Shown: positions 17,298 to 26,543, counted from the stretch's first letter. The stretch is 64,000 nucleotides of DNA from Bog-756 sp963699055 (GCA_963699055.1 CAVOTA010000001.1:372001-436000); one strand, 5' to 3'. Numbers and translations are program-made. The notes: generated by a model not told the origin, from the letters alone.

Positions 17298-18131
17298 ATG
17301 CCGCGGCGCTCCCGCCGCCCCCGGACGACACTCCTGATCCTGGTCCTCGCGGCGATCTCCATCATCACCCTCGACGCCCGCGGCGGGTTCCACGTGGTCA
17401 CCTCCGGCGTCCGCTCGGCGGCGTCCGACGCCTTCTCGCCCATCCGGTCGGGGGTGAACGCGGTGGTGGAGCCCATCGGGAGCTTCCTGGCCGGATCGGT
17501 GCACTACGGCGCCGTGCGGGAGCAGAACCAGAAGCTCCAGGCCGAGATCGACCAGCTCAAGTTGGAGCAGTCGGCCCAGGCCCAGCAGGCCCAGGCCCTC
17601 AAGCAGCTCTCGGCGCTGCTCGACCTCCCGTACCTGGGCAACCTGCAGACCGTGCCGGCCGAGGTCACCGACTTCGGGACCAGTGACTTCGCCGCAACCG
17701 TCGACATCGACGTCGGCCGCAGCGACGGGGTGCAGCTGAACATGCCGGTGGTCGGCCTGGGCGGCCTGGTGGGCCTCGTCGTGGAGGTCGGCCACCACAC
17801 GGCGACGGTGCGCCTCGTCACCGACGGCCAGTCCGCCGTGGGGACCGTCTACGGGCCGGCACCGGGGTCGCTGGCCGTCCTGAACGGCACCGGGGCCGGC
17901 CGGCCCCTGAGCGCCGACCTGGTGCCCACGAACACCCCGCTGACGAACGGCGAGGTCTTCACCACCAGCGGCCTGCAGGGTGCGCTGTATCCGCCCGGGA
18001 TCCCCGTGGCCCGGGTCGTCGCCTCCCACACCGGCACCAGTGCGTCCCAGGAAAGCGTGGCCCTGCAGCCCATCGCCGACCTGACCCACCTCCGGTACGT
18101 CACGGTGGTCCTGTGGGGGCCGAGCGCGTGA
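17298..18131 (+). CDS. mreC: Rod shape-determining protein MreC
   Basis: About 277 residues. A basic N-terminus is followed by one transmembrane helix (about 10-27), a Gln-rich coiled coil (about 70-105) and the two-lobed beta domain typical of MreC. MreC links MreB to the periplasmic synthases. A GTG two codons upstream (17292) is also in frame, but it lies only one base after the -10 box, so ATG 17298 is preferred. The stop TGA overlaps the GTG of mreD. Confidence 0.92.
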   Translation: MPRRSRRPRTTLLILVLAAISIITLDARGGFHVVTSGVRSAASDAFSPIRSGVNAVVEPIGSFLAGSVHYGAVREQNQKLQAEIDQLKLEQSAQAQQAQALKQLSALLDLPYLGNLQTVPAEVTDFGTSDFAATVDIDVGRSDGVQLNMPVVGLGGLVGLVVEVGHHTATVRLVTDGQSAVGTVYGPAPGSLAVLNGTGAGRPLSADLVPTNTPLTNGEVFTTSGLQGALYPPGIPVARVVASHTGTSASQESVALQPIADLTHLRYVTVVLWGPSA

Positions 18132-18664
18132 CGCCCCGCGACGCCGCCCGCCTGACCCTGGTCGTGTTCGGCTTCGTGGTGGTCCAGGAGACGGTGATGC
18201 TCGACGTGCGCATCGGCGGGGTCCACCCCGACGTCATGGTGCTGCTCCCCATCGTCGCCGGGATCATCGGCGGTCCGGCCCGGGGCGCGACCATCGGCTT
18301 CGGTACCGGCCTCGTGTCCGACCTGTTCCTCCCCACGCCGTTCGGACTGTCCGCACTGGTCGGCTGCCTCCTGGGATTCGCCGTGGGTCTGGCGACGGTG
18401 GCGCTGGACCGCACGGCGTGGTGGCTGGCGCCGGTGGTCGCACTCGGCGGAAGCGCCCTCTACGAGCTCACCTACGGCGCTCTGGGATCGGTGCTCGGTC
18501 AGCCGCAGATGCTCCACGTGGCCCTGGCCCGGATCGTGGTCGTGGTGTCGGTGACCAACGCCCTCCTGGCCTGGCCGGCCATGAAGGCCATGGCGTGGGG
18601 GATGGCCCAGTCGTCGACCGAGGGGATGCCCAGCTCCGACGTCGGGGTCGGCGCCGCACGATGA
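18128..18664 (+). CDS. mreD: Rod shape-determining protein MreD
   Basis: A 178-residue integral membrane protein with about five hydrophobic helices. It has family-typical HPDVMVLLPIVAGIIGG and GLVSDLFLPTPFGLSAL segments. It is part of the MreBCD elongation complex. GTG 18128 overlaps the mreC stop as GTGA; a GTG at 18113 is an alternative lying inside mreC. mrdA begins about 46 bases later. Confidence 0.9.
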   Translation: MTPRDAARLTLVVFGFVVVQETVMLDVRIGGVHPDVMVLLPIVAGIIGGPARGATIGFGTGLVSDLFLPTPFGLSALVGCLLGFAVGLATVALDRTAWWLAPVVALGGSALYELTYGALGSVLGQPQMLHVALARIVVVVSVTNALLAWPAMKAMAWGMAQSSTEGMPSSDVGVGAAR

Positions 18665-18710
18665 GCGCCCGCGTACCGCCCCGGCCACCCGCTTGGGATA
18701 CTGGGCGCCC

Positions 18711-20897
18711 GTGAGCCGCTCACTGCGCCACCCCTTCGGCGGGAAGGGGATCTTCCCGTCGCCCACCGGCACCAAGCCGACCCGGACCAAGAACCGTCAG
18801 CCGCGCATGCGCCAGAGCCGGTTCTCGGTCGAGTCCCTCCTCGACGCGCCCGACACCACCGAGGCCCGGCCCGGCCTGCGCCTCCGGGTGGTCGGGATCG
18901 CCGTGGTCGGTCTCTTCGCCGTACTGGGCCTGCGCTTGTGGGCCCTCCAGGTGCTCCAGGCACCGGCCGCCGCCCAGGCGGTGGTGGCCAACCAGATCCG
19001 GGTGGTCCCGGTGACGCCCACCCGGGGCCTGATCCTCGACCGCAACGGCAATCCGCTGGTGGACAACCTGGTCACCGAGGAGATCACCCTGTCGCGGGTG
19101 GTCGCCGAGCAGGACCCGGCCGTGGTCGGCCGGCTGGCGGCCGTGGTCGGCATGACCCCGACCCAGGTCGAGGCGGCCCTCAACAACCAGCAGTTCAGCC
19201 TGTACAAGCCGGTCCCGGTCCTGAGCGACGCCCCGTTGGCCGACGTGATCTACATCAAGGAGCACCAGTCGGAGTTCCCCGGGGTGGCCACGGTGCAGAC
19301 GACCGAGCGGAACTACCCGCAGGGCGAGCTGCCCGGGCCCGCCCAGGGGAGCTATCCGGCCGCCCAGGTGCTCGGCTATGTCGGGACCATCAACACCGCC
19401 GAGCTGCAGTCGCGGGCGTCCCAGGGCTACCTGGCCGGCGACGCCTTCGGCCAGTCCGGACTCGAGTACCAGTACGAGTCCGAGCTCCACGGCGTCCCCG
19501 GCAGCCAGCAGCTCGAGGTGGACCCCCAGGGCCAGGTGGCCGGTGTCTTGAAGTCGACACCTCCGACACCGGGCGACGACATCGTCACCAACCTCGACAC
19601 GAACCTCCAGCAGGTGGCCGACAACGCCCTGGCCTCCCAGATCGCCTCGCTGCGCAAGACCTACGACCCGCAGTGCGACAACCAGTCCGGGTGCTACCCG
19701 GCGGCCACGGGCGGGGCGGTGGTGGTGATGAGCCCCCAGACCGGGGCCGTCTACGCCATGTCGTCGTACCCGAGCTACAACCCGTCGGTCTGGGTGGGCG
19801 GCATCTCGACGGCGGACTACGCGTCCCTGTCCGACCCGACCAACAACGAACCGCTGCTGAACCGGGCCATCGACGGCCTGTACACCCCGGGCTCGACGTT
19901 CAAGCTGAACACGGCGACCGCCGCCCTCCAGACCGGGCTGATCTCCCCCGGGTTCACGTACTACGACAGCGGCACCTTCAAGACCCCTGGCTGCCAGTAC
20001 AACTCCACGACCTGCATCTTCCACAACTCCACCGGCGACCCCACGGGTGCCTACGACGTGTCGTCGGCCCTCACCGTGTCGAGTGACGACTTCTTCTACA
20101 ACCTCGGCTACCTCTTCTACGCCCAGCAGTCCAAGTACGGCCCGACCCCCATCCAGGACCAGGCCGCCCAGTACGGCCTGGGCGAACTGACCGGGATCGA
20201 CCTCCCCGGCGAGGCCCAGGGCCGGGTGGACAGCCAGGCCGTCCGGGTGAAGCTGCACGCCGAGGCCCCCAAGGCGTTCCCGAACACGACCTGGTACACG
20301 GGCGACAACATCGAGATGGCGTTCGGCCAGGCCGGCACCTACATCACCCCGATCGAGCAGGCGGTCGCCTACTCGACGTTCGCCAACGGCGGCACCCGGT
20401 ACGCCCCGCAGGTGGCCGCTGCCGTGGTCAGCCCGTCGGGCCAGGTGGTGAAGCGCTTCACCCCGCAGGTCACCGGTCACGTGGCCCTGTCGCCGTCGAC
20501 GTACCAGGCACTCCTGACCGGGTTCACCGGGGCGGTCCAGAGCCCGGACGGCACCGCGTACGGCACGTTCGAGGGCCTGAACTTCCCCGGCGGGCTCGCC
20601 GGGAAGACCGGCACGGCCGACACGGTGTCCGGCAAGGAGCCGACGGCCTGGTTCGTCGGGTTCGGCCCGGTGGCGAGCCCCCAGTACGTGGTGGTCTGCG
20701 TCATCGACCAGGCCGGGTACGGGGCCACGGCCGCCGCCCCGGTGGTCCGGGACATCTACGCCTACCTGGCCGCCCACCCGATCACGGCGGCAGCCGTGCC
20801 GCCGCCGGCCTCGGCGACGCGCAGCCCGACCCCCGTGGCGCTGCCGACCGAGCCGACCGCCGGATCGACCACCACCACGACCACCCGGCCCGGCTGA
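18711..20897 (+). CDS. mrdA: Penicillin-binding protein 2, elongation transpeptidase
   Basis: About 728 residues of class B PBP. A cytoplasmic tail precedes one transmembrane helix (about 55-75), followed by a dimerisation domain beginning RGLILDRNGNPL and the transpeptidase domain. Active-site motifs are STFK (S395), SDD in place of the usual SxN (VSSDDFFYN), and KTG (K632, GKTGTAD). The C-terminus is a Pro/Thr-rich tail ending in a Thr run. It crosslinks peptidoglycan during lateral growth with MreBCD. GTG 18711 is chosen as start; TTG 18693 is possible. No rodA gene follows, which is unusual for this cluster. Confidence 0.92.
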   Translation: MSRSLRHPFGGKGIFPSPTGTKPTRTKNRQPRMRQSRFSVESLLDAPDTTEARPGLRLRVVGIAVVGLFAVLGLRLWALQVLQAPAAAQAVVANQIRVVPVTPTRGLILDRNGNPLVDNLVTEEITLSRVVAEQDPAVVGRLAAVVGMTPTQVEAALNNQQFSLYKPVPVLSDAPLADVIYIKEHQSEFPGVATVQTTERNYPQGELPGPAQGSYPAAQVLGYVGTINTAELQSRASQGYLAGDAFGQSGLEYQYESELHGVPGSQQLEVDPQGQVAGVLKSTPPTPGDDIVTNLDTNLQQVADNALASQIASLRKTYDPQCDNQSGCYPAATGGAVVVMSPQTGAVYAMSSYPSYNPSVWVGGISTADYASLSDPTNNEPLLNRAIDGLYTPGSTFKLNTATAALQTGLISPGFTYYDSGTFKTPGCQYNSTTCIFHNSTGDPTGAYDVSSALTVSSDDFFYNLGYLFYAQQSKYGPTPIQDQAAQYGLGELTGIDLPGEAQGRVDSQAVRVKLHAEAPKAFPNTTWYTGDNIEMAFGQAGTYITPIEQAVAYSTFANGGTRYAPQVAAAVVSPSGQVVKRFTPQVTGHVALSPSTYQALLTGFTGAVQSPDGTAYGTFEGLNFPGGLAGKTGTADTVSGKEPTAWFVGFGPVASPQYVVVCVIDQAGYGATAAAPVVRDIYAYLAAHPITAAAVPPPASATRSPTPVALPTEPTAGSTTTTTTRPG

Positions 20898-21021
20898 GCC
20901 GGCCGGGCGGAGCCTGTCCGGCCGTCGCGGTCCCCTCCGGACCCTTCCGGCCTCGGAACCTGCTCGAGGACCTCGGGAACCCGGATCGGACGGACCGTCC
21001 GGGGACCGTCCGGGGTGCCCC

Positions 21022-21027
21022 TAGGAT
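21022..21027 (+). promoter_or_regulatory. -10 box upstream of radical SAM gene
   Basis: TAGGAT, 10 bases before ATG 21038. The earlier in-frame ATG at 21026 lies inside the box and cannot be on the transcript. Confidence 0.45.
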
Positions 21028-21037
21028 GGAGGGGGAC

Positions 21038-23059
21038 ATGGAGTCTCTCTGGCCACGGATCGAGCCGCTCCTCGCCCACGTCACCAAGCCGGCCCGGTAC
21101 ATCGGGGGCGAGCTCGGCGCCCAGCAGGTGGAGCACGGCCCCGACGCGGTCTCGTGGCTGCTCGTGTACCCGGACGCCTACGAGGTGGGTCTGCCCAACC
21201 AGGGCCTCCAGATCCTCTACGAGATCCTGAACGAGCGGGACGACGCCGTCGCCGAGCGGTCCTACGCCCCCTGGGTGGACATGGAGGCGGCCATGCGCTC
21301 GGCCGGCCTCCCGCTGTTCTCGGTCGAGAACCACGTGGCCGCCGCGGACTTCGACGTCCTGGCCTTCAACCTGTCGGCGGAGCTGGTGTACACCAACGTG
21401 CTCAACATCATCGACCTGGCCGGACTGCCGGTGCGGGCCGCCGGACGCACGGCCGACCACCCGGTGGTCATCGCCGGCGGCCACTGCGTGTTCAACCCGG
21501 AGCCACTGGCCGACTTCGTGGACTGCTTCGTCCTGGGCGACGGCGAGGAGGCGGTCGGTGAGGTCAACGAGGTGCTGGCCACCTTCCGTGCCGGTTCCGC
21601 CCGCAGGGCGGGACACGACCGCCAGGAGCTGCTGCGGGCGCTGTCGAAGGTCCCGGGCGTGTACGTCCCCGCCTGCTACGACGTGGCCTATGACGACTCG
21701 ACGGGCCGCCTGGCCGGGATCACGCCCCGGTACGCCGACACCCCGGCACGGGTGGAGAAGCGCACCATCGCCGACCTGGGCGACTGGCCCTATCCCCGCA
21801 ATCAGCTGGTCCCGCTCATCGAGGTCGTCCACGACCGGCTGAACGTCGAGCTGTTCCGGGGCTGCACACGGGGCTGCCGGTTCTGTCAGGCGGGCATGAT
21901 CACCCGTCCGGTGCGCGAGCGCCCGGCCGAGCAGGTACGGACCATGGTCAGTGCCGGGCTGGAGCGCACCGGCTACGACGAGGTGGCGCTCACCTCGCTG
22001 TCGAGCGCCGACTACTCGGGCATCGAGGAGACGGTGACCGGCATCATCGACGACCCGTCGTGCTCCGGCCAGGTCTCGGTCAGCCTGCCCAGCCTGCGGG
22101 TCGACGCCTTCACCGTCGGGACCGCCGCCCAGATCCAGCGGGTGCGCCGCACCGGCCTGACCTTCGCCCCCGAAGGGGGTACGTGGCGCATGCGCCAGGT
22201 CATCAACAAGCTGATCCGCGAGGAGGACCTGTACGCGGCGGTCGACGCCGCCTTCAGCCAGGGGTGGAAGCGGGTCAAGCTGTACTTCCTGATCGGCCTG
22301 CCCACCGAGACCGACGAGGACACCCTGGGCATCGTGGCGCTCGCCAAGCAGTGCGTGGCCATCGGCAAGCGGTACCACTCCTCGGTGACGGTGACCGCCT
22401 CGGTCGGCGGGTTCGTCCCCAAGGTGCAGACGCCCTTCCAGTGGTTCGGGCAGAACACGATCGAGGAGCTGACCCGAAAGGTCCACCTGCTGCGCGACGC
22501 CGCCCGCCCCGTCCGGGGCCTGACCATCCGGTGGCACGACCCGAAGGCCACGGCGGCCGAGGGGATCGTCAGCCGGGGCGACCGGCGCATGGGGGACGTC
22601 ATCGAACAGGTGTGGCGCAACGGCGGGACCTTCCAGGAGTGGTCGGAGTTCTTCGACCTGGACCTGTGGACCGACGCCCTCGCCGCCCACGGACTGTCGC
22701 TGGAGGACGCCGTCTACCGGCACCGCACCGAGGACGAGGTGCTGCCCTGGGACCACATCTCGGCCGGCCTCCACCGGGACTTCCTGTGGCAGGACTGGAC
22801 GGACGCCCTGGCCGAGCACGGGCTGCCCGACTGCCGGTGGACCCCCTGCTACGACTGCGGGGCCTGCACCGGCTTCGGGGTGGAGCACGTGGTGGCCTCG
22901 GCCGTCCCCCCGGCGGGCGGGAGCCAGGGGACCGGGCAGGATCTCTCGTCCGGGGGCCAGGTGCCGGTACGATTCCTCTCCACGGCGCCGTCCGGCGCCG
23001 CACCGGCCACGGGTCCGGGTGGGAGCGCCGTGGCGCTGGCGACCGAGGGGAGGAGCTGA
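21038..23059 (+). CDS. B12-binding-domain radical SAM protein (TIGR03960 type)
   Basis: A 673-residue protein. The N-terminal half resembles a cobalamin-binding Rossmann domain (VSWLLVYPDAYEVGLPNQG region). The radical SAM cluster motif CxxxCxxC is CTRGCRFC, with C276, C280 and C283. A Cys-rich C-terminal element, CYDCGACTGFG, completes the family pattern. The reaction is not established for this family. It is conserved next to a DUF2344 partner and RNase E/G in many bacteria, which suggests an RNA or ribosome-related role (inference). ATG 21038 is preferred on promoter spacing. The downstream partner begins one base after its stop codon. Confidence 0.88.
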   Translation: MESLWPRIEPLLAHVTKPARYIGGELGAQQVEHGPDAVSWLLVYPDAYEVGLPNQGLQILYEILNERDDAVAERSYAPWVDMEAAMRSAGLPLFSVENHVAAADFDVLAFNLSAELVYTNVLNIIDLAGLPVRAAGRTADHPVVIAGGHCVFNPEPLADFVDCFVLGDGEEAVGEVNEVLATFRAGSARRAGHDRQELLRALSKVPGVYVPACYDVAYDDSTGRLAGITPRYADTPARVEKRTIADLGDWPYPRNQLVPLIEVVHDRLNVELFRGCTRGCRFCQAGMITRPVRERPAEQVRTMVSAGLERTGYDEVALTSLSSADYSGIEETVTGIIDDPSCSGQVSVSLPSLRVDAFTVGTAAQIQRVRRTGLTFAPEGGTWRMRQVINKLIREEDLYAAVDAAFSQGWKRVKLYFLIGLPTETDEDTLGIVALAKQCVAIGKRYHSSVTVTASVGGFVPKVQTPFQWFGQNTIEELTRKVHLLRDAARPVRGLTIRWHDPKATAAEGIVSRGDRRMGDVIEQVWRNGGTFQEWSEFFDLDLWTDALAAHGLSLEDAVYRHRTEDEVLPWDHISAGLHRDFLWQDWTDALAEHGLPDCRWTPCYDCGACTGFGVEHVVASAVPPAGGSQGTGQDLSSGGQVPVRFLSTAPSGAAPATGPGGSAVALATEGRS

Positions 23060-23060
23060 C

Positions 23061-24050
23061 GTGCGCATCAGGTTCCGCTTCTCCAAGCTGGGCAGGATCC
23101 GGTTCACCAGCCAGCGCGACGTCGCCCGGATGTGGGAGCGGGCGCTGCGCCGGGCCCGTCTGCCCCTCGCCTACACGGAGGGGTTCTCACCCCGGCCCCA
23201 GCTCAGCTTCGGCCTGGCCCTGCCCACCGGGGCGGAGTCCCTGGCCGAGTACCTCGACGTGGCGCTGGACCCCGGGCGGGCCGCCGAGGCGGGGGTCGAC
23301 GTGGCGGCCCTGCCGGCGGTGCTCACCGCCCTCCTGCCCGACGGGCTGGAGGTGGAGGACGCCGTGGTCGTGGAACGGTCCAAGGACTCCCTCCAGCAGA
23401 TGGTGACCTCGTGCTCGTGGACCATGCGGCTGGCCGGGACCACCCGTGCGCAGCTGGCTCAGGACGTCGCCGCCCTGCTGGCGGCCGACACGGTCCCCAT
23501 CACCCGTGAGCGCAAGGGGCGGGAGGAGATCGACGACCTCCGACCGTCCGTGCTCGCCCTGGCCGTGGCCGACGCCGAATCGGACCGTGCCATGGACCCG
23601 ACGGGCCGTACCGTCGGCCTCGTCGCCGAGCTCACGACCCAGCCACGTGGGGTGCGCCCCGTCGAGCTGGTCCGGGGGCTCATCGCCGTGTCGGGCACCT
23701 CGCCCGGCACCGACCTCGACGTGTCGGGCACCTCGCCCGGCACCGACCTCGACGTGTCGGGCACCTCGCCCGGCACCGACCTCGAAGGGGCGGGCACCTC
23801 GCCCGGCACCGACCTCGACGTGTCGGGCACCTCGCCCGGCACCGACCTCGAAGGGGCGGGCACCTCGCCCGGCACCGACCTCGAAGGGGCGGCTGCAGTC
23901 GGCCGGCCCGGACGTATCCCGGTCCTCGACCGGGCTTGCAGGACACAACAGTGGATCGAGCGCGACGGACTCCGTCAGGAGCCGCTCCTCGGCCGGGTCG
24001 TCCCGGCGGGAGCAGACCGCGCCGTGCACGCCCTGGTGCGTGCGTCGTGA
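23061..24050 (+). CDS. TIGR03936 (DUF2344) radical-SAM-linked protein with internal 11-residue repeats
   Basis: A 329-residue protein whose N-terminus (RFRFSKLGRIRFTSQRDVAR, then LAYTEGFSPRPQLSFGLALP) is diagnostic for the DUF2344 family that accompanies TIGR03960 radical SAM enzymes. The family is normally about 200-250 residues. The excess here is a tandem array of six 11-residue units, GTSPGTDL-based, at about residues 210-275. It lies between the core and a short conserved C-terminus (IPVLDRACRTQQWIERDG). GTG 23061 has a GAGGAG ribosome-binding site and follows the upstream stop by one base, so the pair is co-translated. Confidence 0.88.
   Translation: MRIRFRFSKLGRIRFTSQRDVARMWERALRRARLPLAYTEGFSPRPQLSFGLALPTGAESLAEYLDVALDPGRAAEAGVDVAALPAVLTALLPDGLEVEDAVVVERSKDSLQQMVTSCSWTMRLAGTTRAQLAQDVAALLAADTVPITRERKGREEIDDLRPSVLALAVADAESDRAMDPTGRTVGLVAELTTQPRGVRPVELVRGLIAVSGTSPGTDLDVSGTSPGTDLDVSGTSPGTDLEGAGTSPGTDLDVSGTSPGTDLEGAGTSPGTDLEGAAAVGRPGRIPVLDRACRTQQWIERDGLRQEPLLGRVVPAGADRAVHALVRAS
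23688..23885. repeat. 33-bp minisatellite, six in-frame copies
   Basis: Six head-to-tail 33-bp units start at 23688, 23721, 23754, 23787, 23820 and 23853. All share the core GGCACCTCGCCCGGCACCGA, and they vary only at unit edges (GTGTCG or GGGGCG first, GAC or GAA last). The array keeps the reading frame, so copy number can change without frameshift. Confidence 0.95.
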
Positions 24051-24071
24051 GCAGTTTCAGAAGGGAATTCG

Positions 24072-26207
24072 ATGTCAGAAGCACCTCTCGGGCAGGCGCC
24101 CGGGGCCCAGTCGCCCCCCTCGCCGCCCACGCCCCCCGCCGAACGGGCCCCGGTCCGCGTCCCGGAGGCCTCCTCCGGCGCTGATGCAGCGGCGGCCACA
24201 CCTGCGGGCGGCCCGCGTGCCGTGCCGTCGGGAGCCGCGACCCAAAGCGACACGGCGACACCGGGCGGCGGGGACACGACCGGTCCCGGTGGCGACGGCG
24301 CCGGCGCCGGATCGGCGAACCGAAGGCGACGCGGATCCCGCGGCGGTCGGGGCAGGAGCCGCTCAGGCGGCCCCGGCGGGAGCGCAGGTGTCGACGAGGG
24401 CGCGTCCGGGGCGACGGCCCCGACGGCCGCCGGCGACGCCCCCGACCGGCCGGCGCCTCGCACCGGATCGGCGGCCAGTGCGGCCGCAGTGACCCCGGCG
24501 GCGGCGGCGACCACTCCCGGCAGCAGCCCCTCCGCCCCCGCGGCGACCGGGGCACAGGCCGATCCGGCCGCGCCCGTGGCTCCCCACCCGCCGGTCGAAC
24601 GCCCGAAGATCGGCGACACCCGGCCGGCGATCGGCGACTCACGTCCCGCATCCGCCGGATCGGTTCCGGCGACAGCCCCGGCTCCGGCCCGCTCCGGCGG
24701 CGGACGCAACCGCAACCGGGGTGGCTCCCGGTCGGGTGGCGGCGGAGGTGGCGGCGGAGGCGGCGGCGGAGGCGGCGGCAACGGTGGCAGTGGCGGCACC
24801 GGCAACGGAGCCGTGGCAGCGGCGGGCACCGGCACGGCCACGGCGGCCCGCCCCACCCCGGCCACGCCCCGCGGGGCCGACGCCCCGGCCAAGGGCGAGG
24901 GACGGCGCGGGGGCCGCGAACGGCGCGGCAAGGCGGTCGGCCGCTACCAGATCTGCGTGCACGTCCGTCCCGAGATGACCCAGATCGCCCTCCTCGAGGG
25001 GCGCACGCTGGTCGAGCACTACATCTCCCGGGCCTCGGACGACGCCACCCAGATCGACGGCAACATCTACCGGGGCCGTGTCCAGAACGTGCTCCCCGGG
25101 ATGGAGGCCGCCTTCATCGACATCGGGACCCCGAAGAACGCCGTGCTCTACCACGGGGACGTCCGCTACGACACCGACGACGTCGAGTCCCCCAAGGGCG
25201 GCGGCCAGCCCCGGATCGAGCAGCTGCTGAAGCCCGGCCAGACCATCCTGTGCCAGGTGACCAAGAACCCGATCGGGGCCAAGGGCGCCCGGCTCACCCA
25301 GGAGGTCTCCCTCCCGGGCCGCTTCGTGGTCCTCGTCCCGAACTCCACCGCCTACGGGATCTCCAAGCGTCTCGAGGACGGCGAGCGCAAGCGCCTCCGC
25401 AAGATCGTCGACGCCGTGCGCCCGGCCGGACACGGGCTGATCGTGCGCACGGCGGCGGCCGGCGCCAGCGCCGAGGAGCTCGAGCACGACATCGCCCGCT
25501 TGGTCGAGCAGTGGGACGCCATCGCCGCCGACTCCCTCAAGGGCCAGGGTGCCGCCCTGCTCTACCGCGAGCCCGCGATCGCCGTGCGGGTCATCCGGGA
25601 GGAGCTCAACCGTGAGTACCGGGCCGTGGTCATCGACGACCTGGCCCTCTACGAGCAGGTCCGGGACTACGTGGGTGCCGTCAACCCCGAGCTGGCCGAC
25701 CGGGTCGAGTACTACGACCCCGAGGCCGAGGCCCTCCCCATCTTCGAGCGGTTCCACGTCCACGAGCAGCTCCACAAGGCGCTCGACCGCAAGGTGTTCC
25801 TGCCCTCGGGCGGCTCCCTGGTGATCGACCGGACCGAGGCGCTCACCGTGATCGACGTCAACACCGGCAAGAACGTGGGCACGACCAACCTCGAGGAGAC
25901 CGTCTACCGCAACAACCTGGAGGCGGCCGACGAGGTCGCCCGCCAGCTGCGGCTGCGGGACATCGGCGGGATCATCGTGATCGACTTCATCGACATGGAG
26001 ATCCGGGAGAACCGGGACAAGGTCGGCGCCGCCCTCCGCACCGCCCTGGCCAGGGACAAGACCCGGACCCAGGTCTTCGACATCTCGGAGCTGGGACTGG
26101 TGGAGATGACCCGGAAGCGGGTGTCCGAAGGCCTCATCGAGTCCATGTCGACCACCTGCGAGCTCTGCGAGGGTAGGGGAATAGTATTCGAGGACCCGGA
26201 GCTGTAG
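24072..26207 (+). CDS. rng: Ribonuclease E/G family endoribonuclease with long disordered N-terminus
   Basis: 711 residues. The first ~285 are low-complexity Ala/Pro/Gly/Arg with a run of about 14 glycines, and the catalytic core starts near residue 290 (RYQICVHVRPEMTQIALLEG). Core features are the S1-like segment IYRGRVQNVLPGMEAAFIDIG, the DNase-I-like site around IVIDFIDM (about 635) and a zinc-link CELC (C696, C699). It cleaves single-stranded AU-rich RNA and matures rRNA. ATG 24072 follows AGAAGGG. It sits between the DUF2344 gene and rplU, a common actinobacterial order. Confidence 0.92.
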   Translation: MSEAPLGQAPGAQSPPSPPTPPAERAPVRVPEASSGADAAAATPAGGPRAVPSGAATQSDTATPGGGDTTGPGGDGAGAGSANRRRRGSRGGRGRSRSGGPGGSAGVDEGASGATAPTAAGDAPDRPAPRTGSAASAAAVTPAAAATTPGSSPSAPAATGAQADPAAPVAPHPPVERPKIGDTRPAIGDSRPASAGSVPATAPAPARSGGGRNRNRGGSRSGGGGGGGGGGGGGGGNGGSGGTGNGAVAAAGTGTATAARPTPATPRGADAPAKGEGRRGGRERRGKAVGRYQICVHVRPEMTQIALLEGRTLVEHYISRASDDATQIDGNIYRGRVQNVLPGMEAAFIDIGTPKNAVLYHGDVRYDTDDVESPKGGGQPRIEQLLKPGQTILCQVTKNPIGAKGARLTQEVSLPGRFVVLVPNSTAYGISKRLEDGERKRLRKIVDAVRPAGHGLIVRTAAAGASAEELEHDIARLVEQWDAIAADSLKGQGAALLYREPAIAVRVIREELNREYRAVVIDDLALYEQVRDYVGAVNPELADRVEYYDPEAEALPIFERFHVHEQLHKALDRKVFLPSGGSLVIDRTEALTVIDVNTGKNVGTTNLEETVYRNNLEAADEVARQLRLRDIGGIIVIDFIDMEIRENRDKVGAALRTALARDKTRTQVFDISELGLVEMTRKRVSEGLIESMSTTCELCEGRGIVFEDPEL

Positions 26208-26210
26208 GCT
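26205..26210 (+). promoter_or_regulatory. -10 box upstream of rplU
   Basis: TAGGCT overlaps the RNase E/G stop codon and lies 9 bases before ATG 26220. Confidence 0.4.
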
Positions 26211-26219
26211 GTCATCCCT

Positions 26220-26531
26220 ATGTACGCAGTCATCAGAACCGGAGGCAAGCAGGAGCGAGTGGCCGAGGGCCAGGAGCTCCGCGTGGAACTGTTGGGCGAG
26301 GAGCCCGGCGCGGAGGTGACCTTCGAGCCCGTCCTCGTCGTCGACGGCGACACCGTCCTGGCCACGCCGTCGCAGTTGGCCGGCGCCACGGTGACCGCGA
26401 CGGTGAAGGGCGAGGAGCTCGGCCCCAAGATCCGCGGCTACACCTACAAGAACAAGTCGAACCAGAGCACCCGGTGGGGTCACCGCCAGCGGTACTCGAC
26501 CATCGCCATCACCGGCATCACCGCCGGCTGA
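26220..26531 (+). CDS. rplU: 50S ribosomal protein L21
   Basis: A 103-residue L21. It opens MYAVIRTGGKQERVAEGQ and ends with the RNA-binding YKNKSNQSTRWGHRQ segment typical of the family. It begins 12 bases after the RNase E/G stop and is followed by rpmA, the universal L21-L27 pairing. No Shine-Dalgarno is evident, consistent with a near-leaderless start. Confidence 0.97.
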   Translation: MYAVIRTGGKQERVAEGQELRVELLGEEPGAEVTFEPVLVVDGDTVLATPSQLAGATVTATVKGEELGPKIRGYTYKNKSNQSTRWGHRQRYSTIAITGITAG

Positions 26532-26543
26532 CCAGCCGACCGA

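Noticed and set aside
18693..18710. TTG start for mrdA at 18693
   Set aside because: It has no Shine-Dalgarno, and the extra six residues are not family-like. GTG 18711 sits at leaderless distance from a GATACT box.
20762..23107. Long antisense frame over mrdA and the radical SAM gene
   Set aside because: The product is low-complexity Arg/Gly/Val-rich without domains, and both plus-strand genes are clearly real.
23688..23885. Regularly spaced repeats as a possible CRISPR array
   Set aside because: The units are contiguous with no unique spacers and stay in frame within a protein-coding gene. This is a minisatellite.
24721..24800. Poly-glycine run as a possible sequencing artefact or repeat element
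   Set aside because: Codons vary (GGT, GGC, GGA), the frame is maintained into the RNase E/G core, and such runs are typical of disordered arms.
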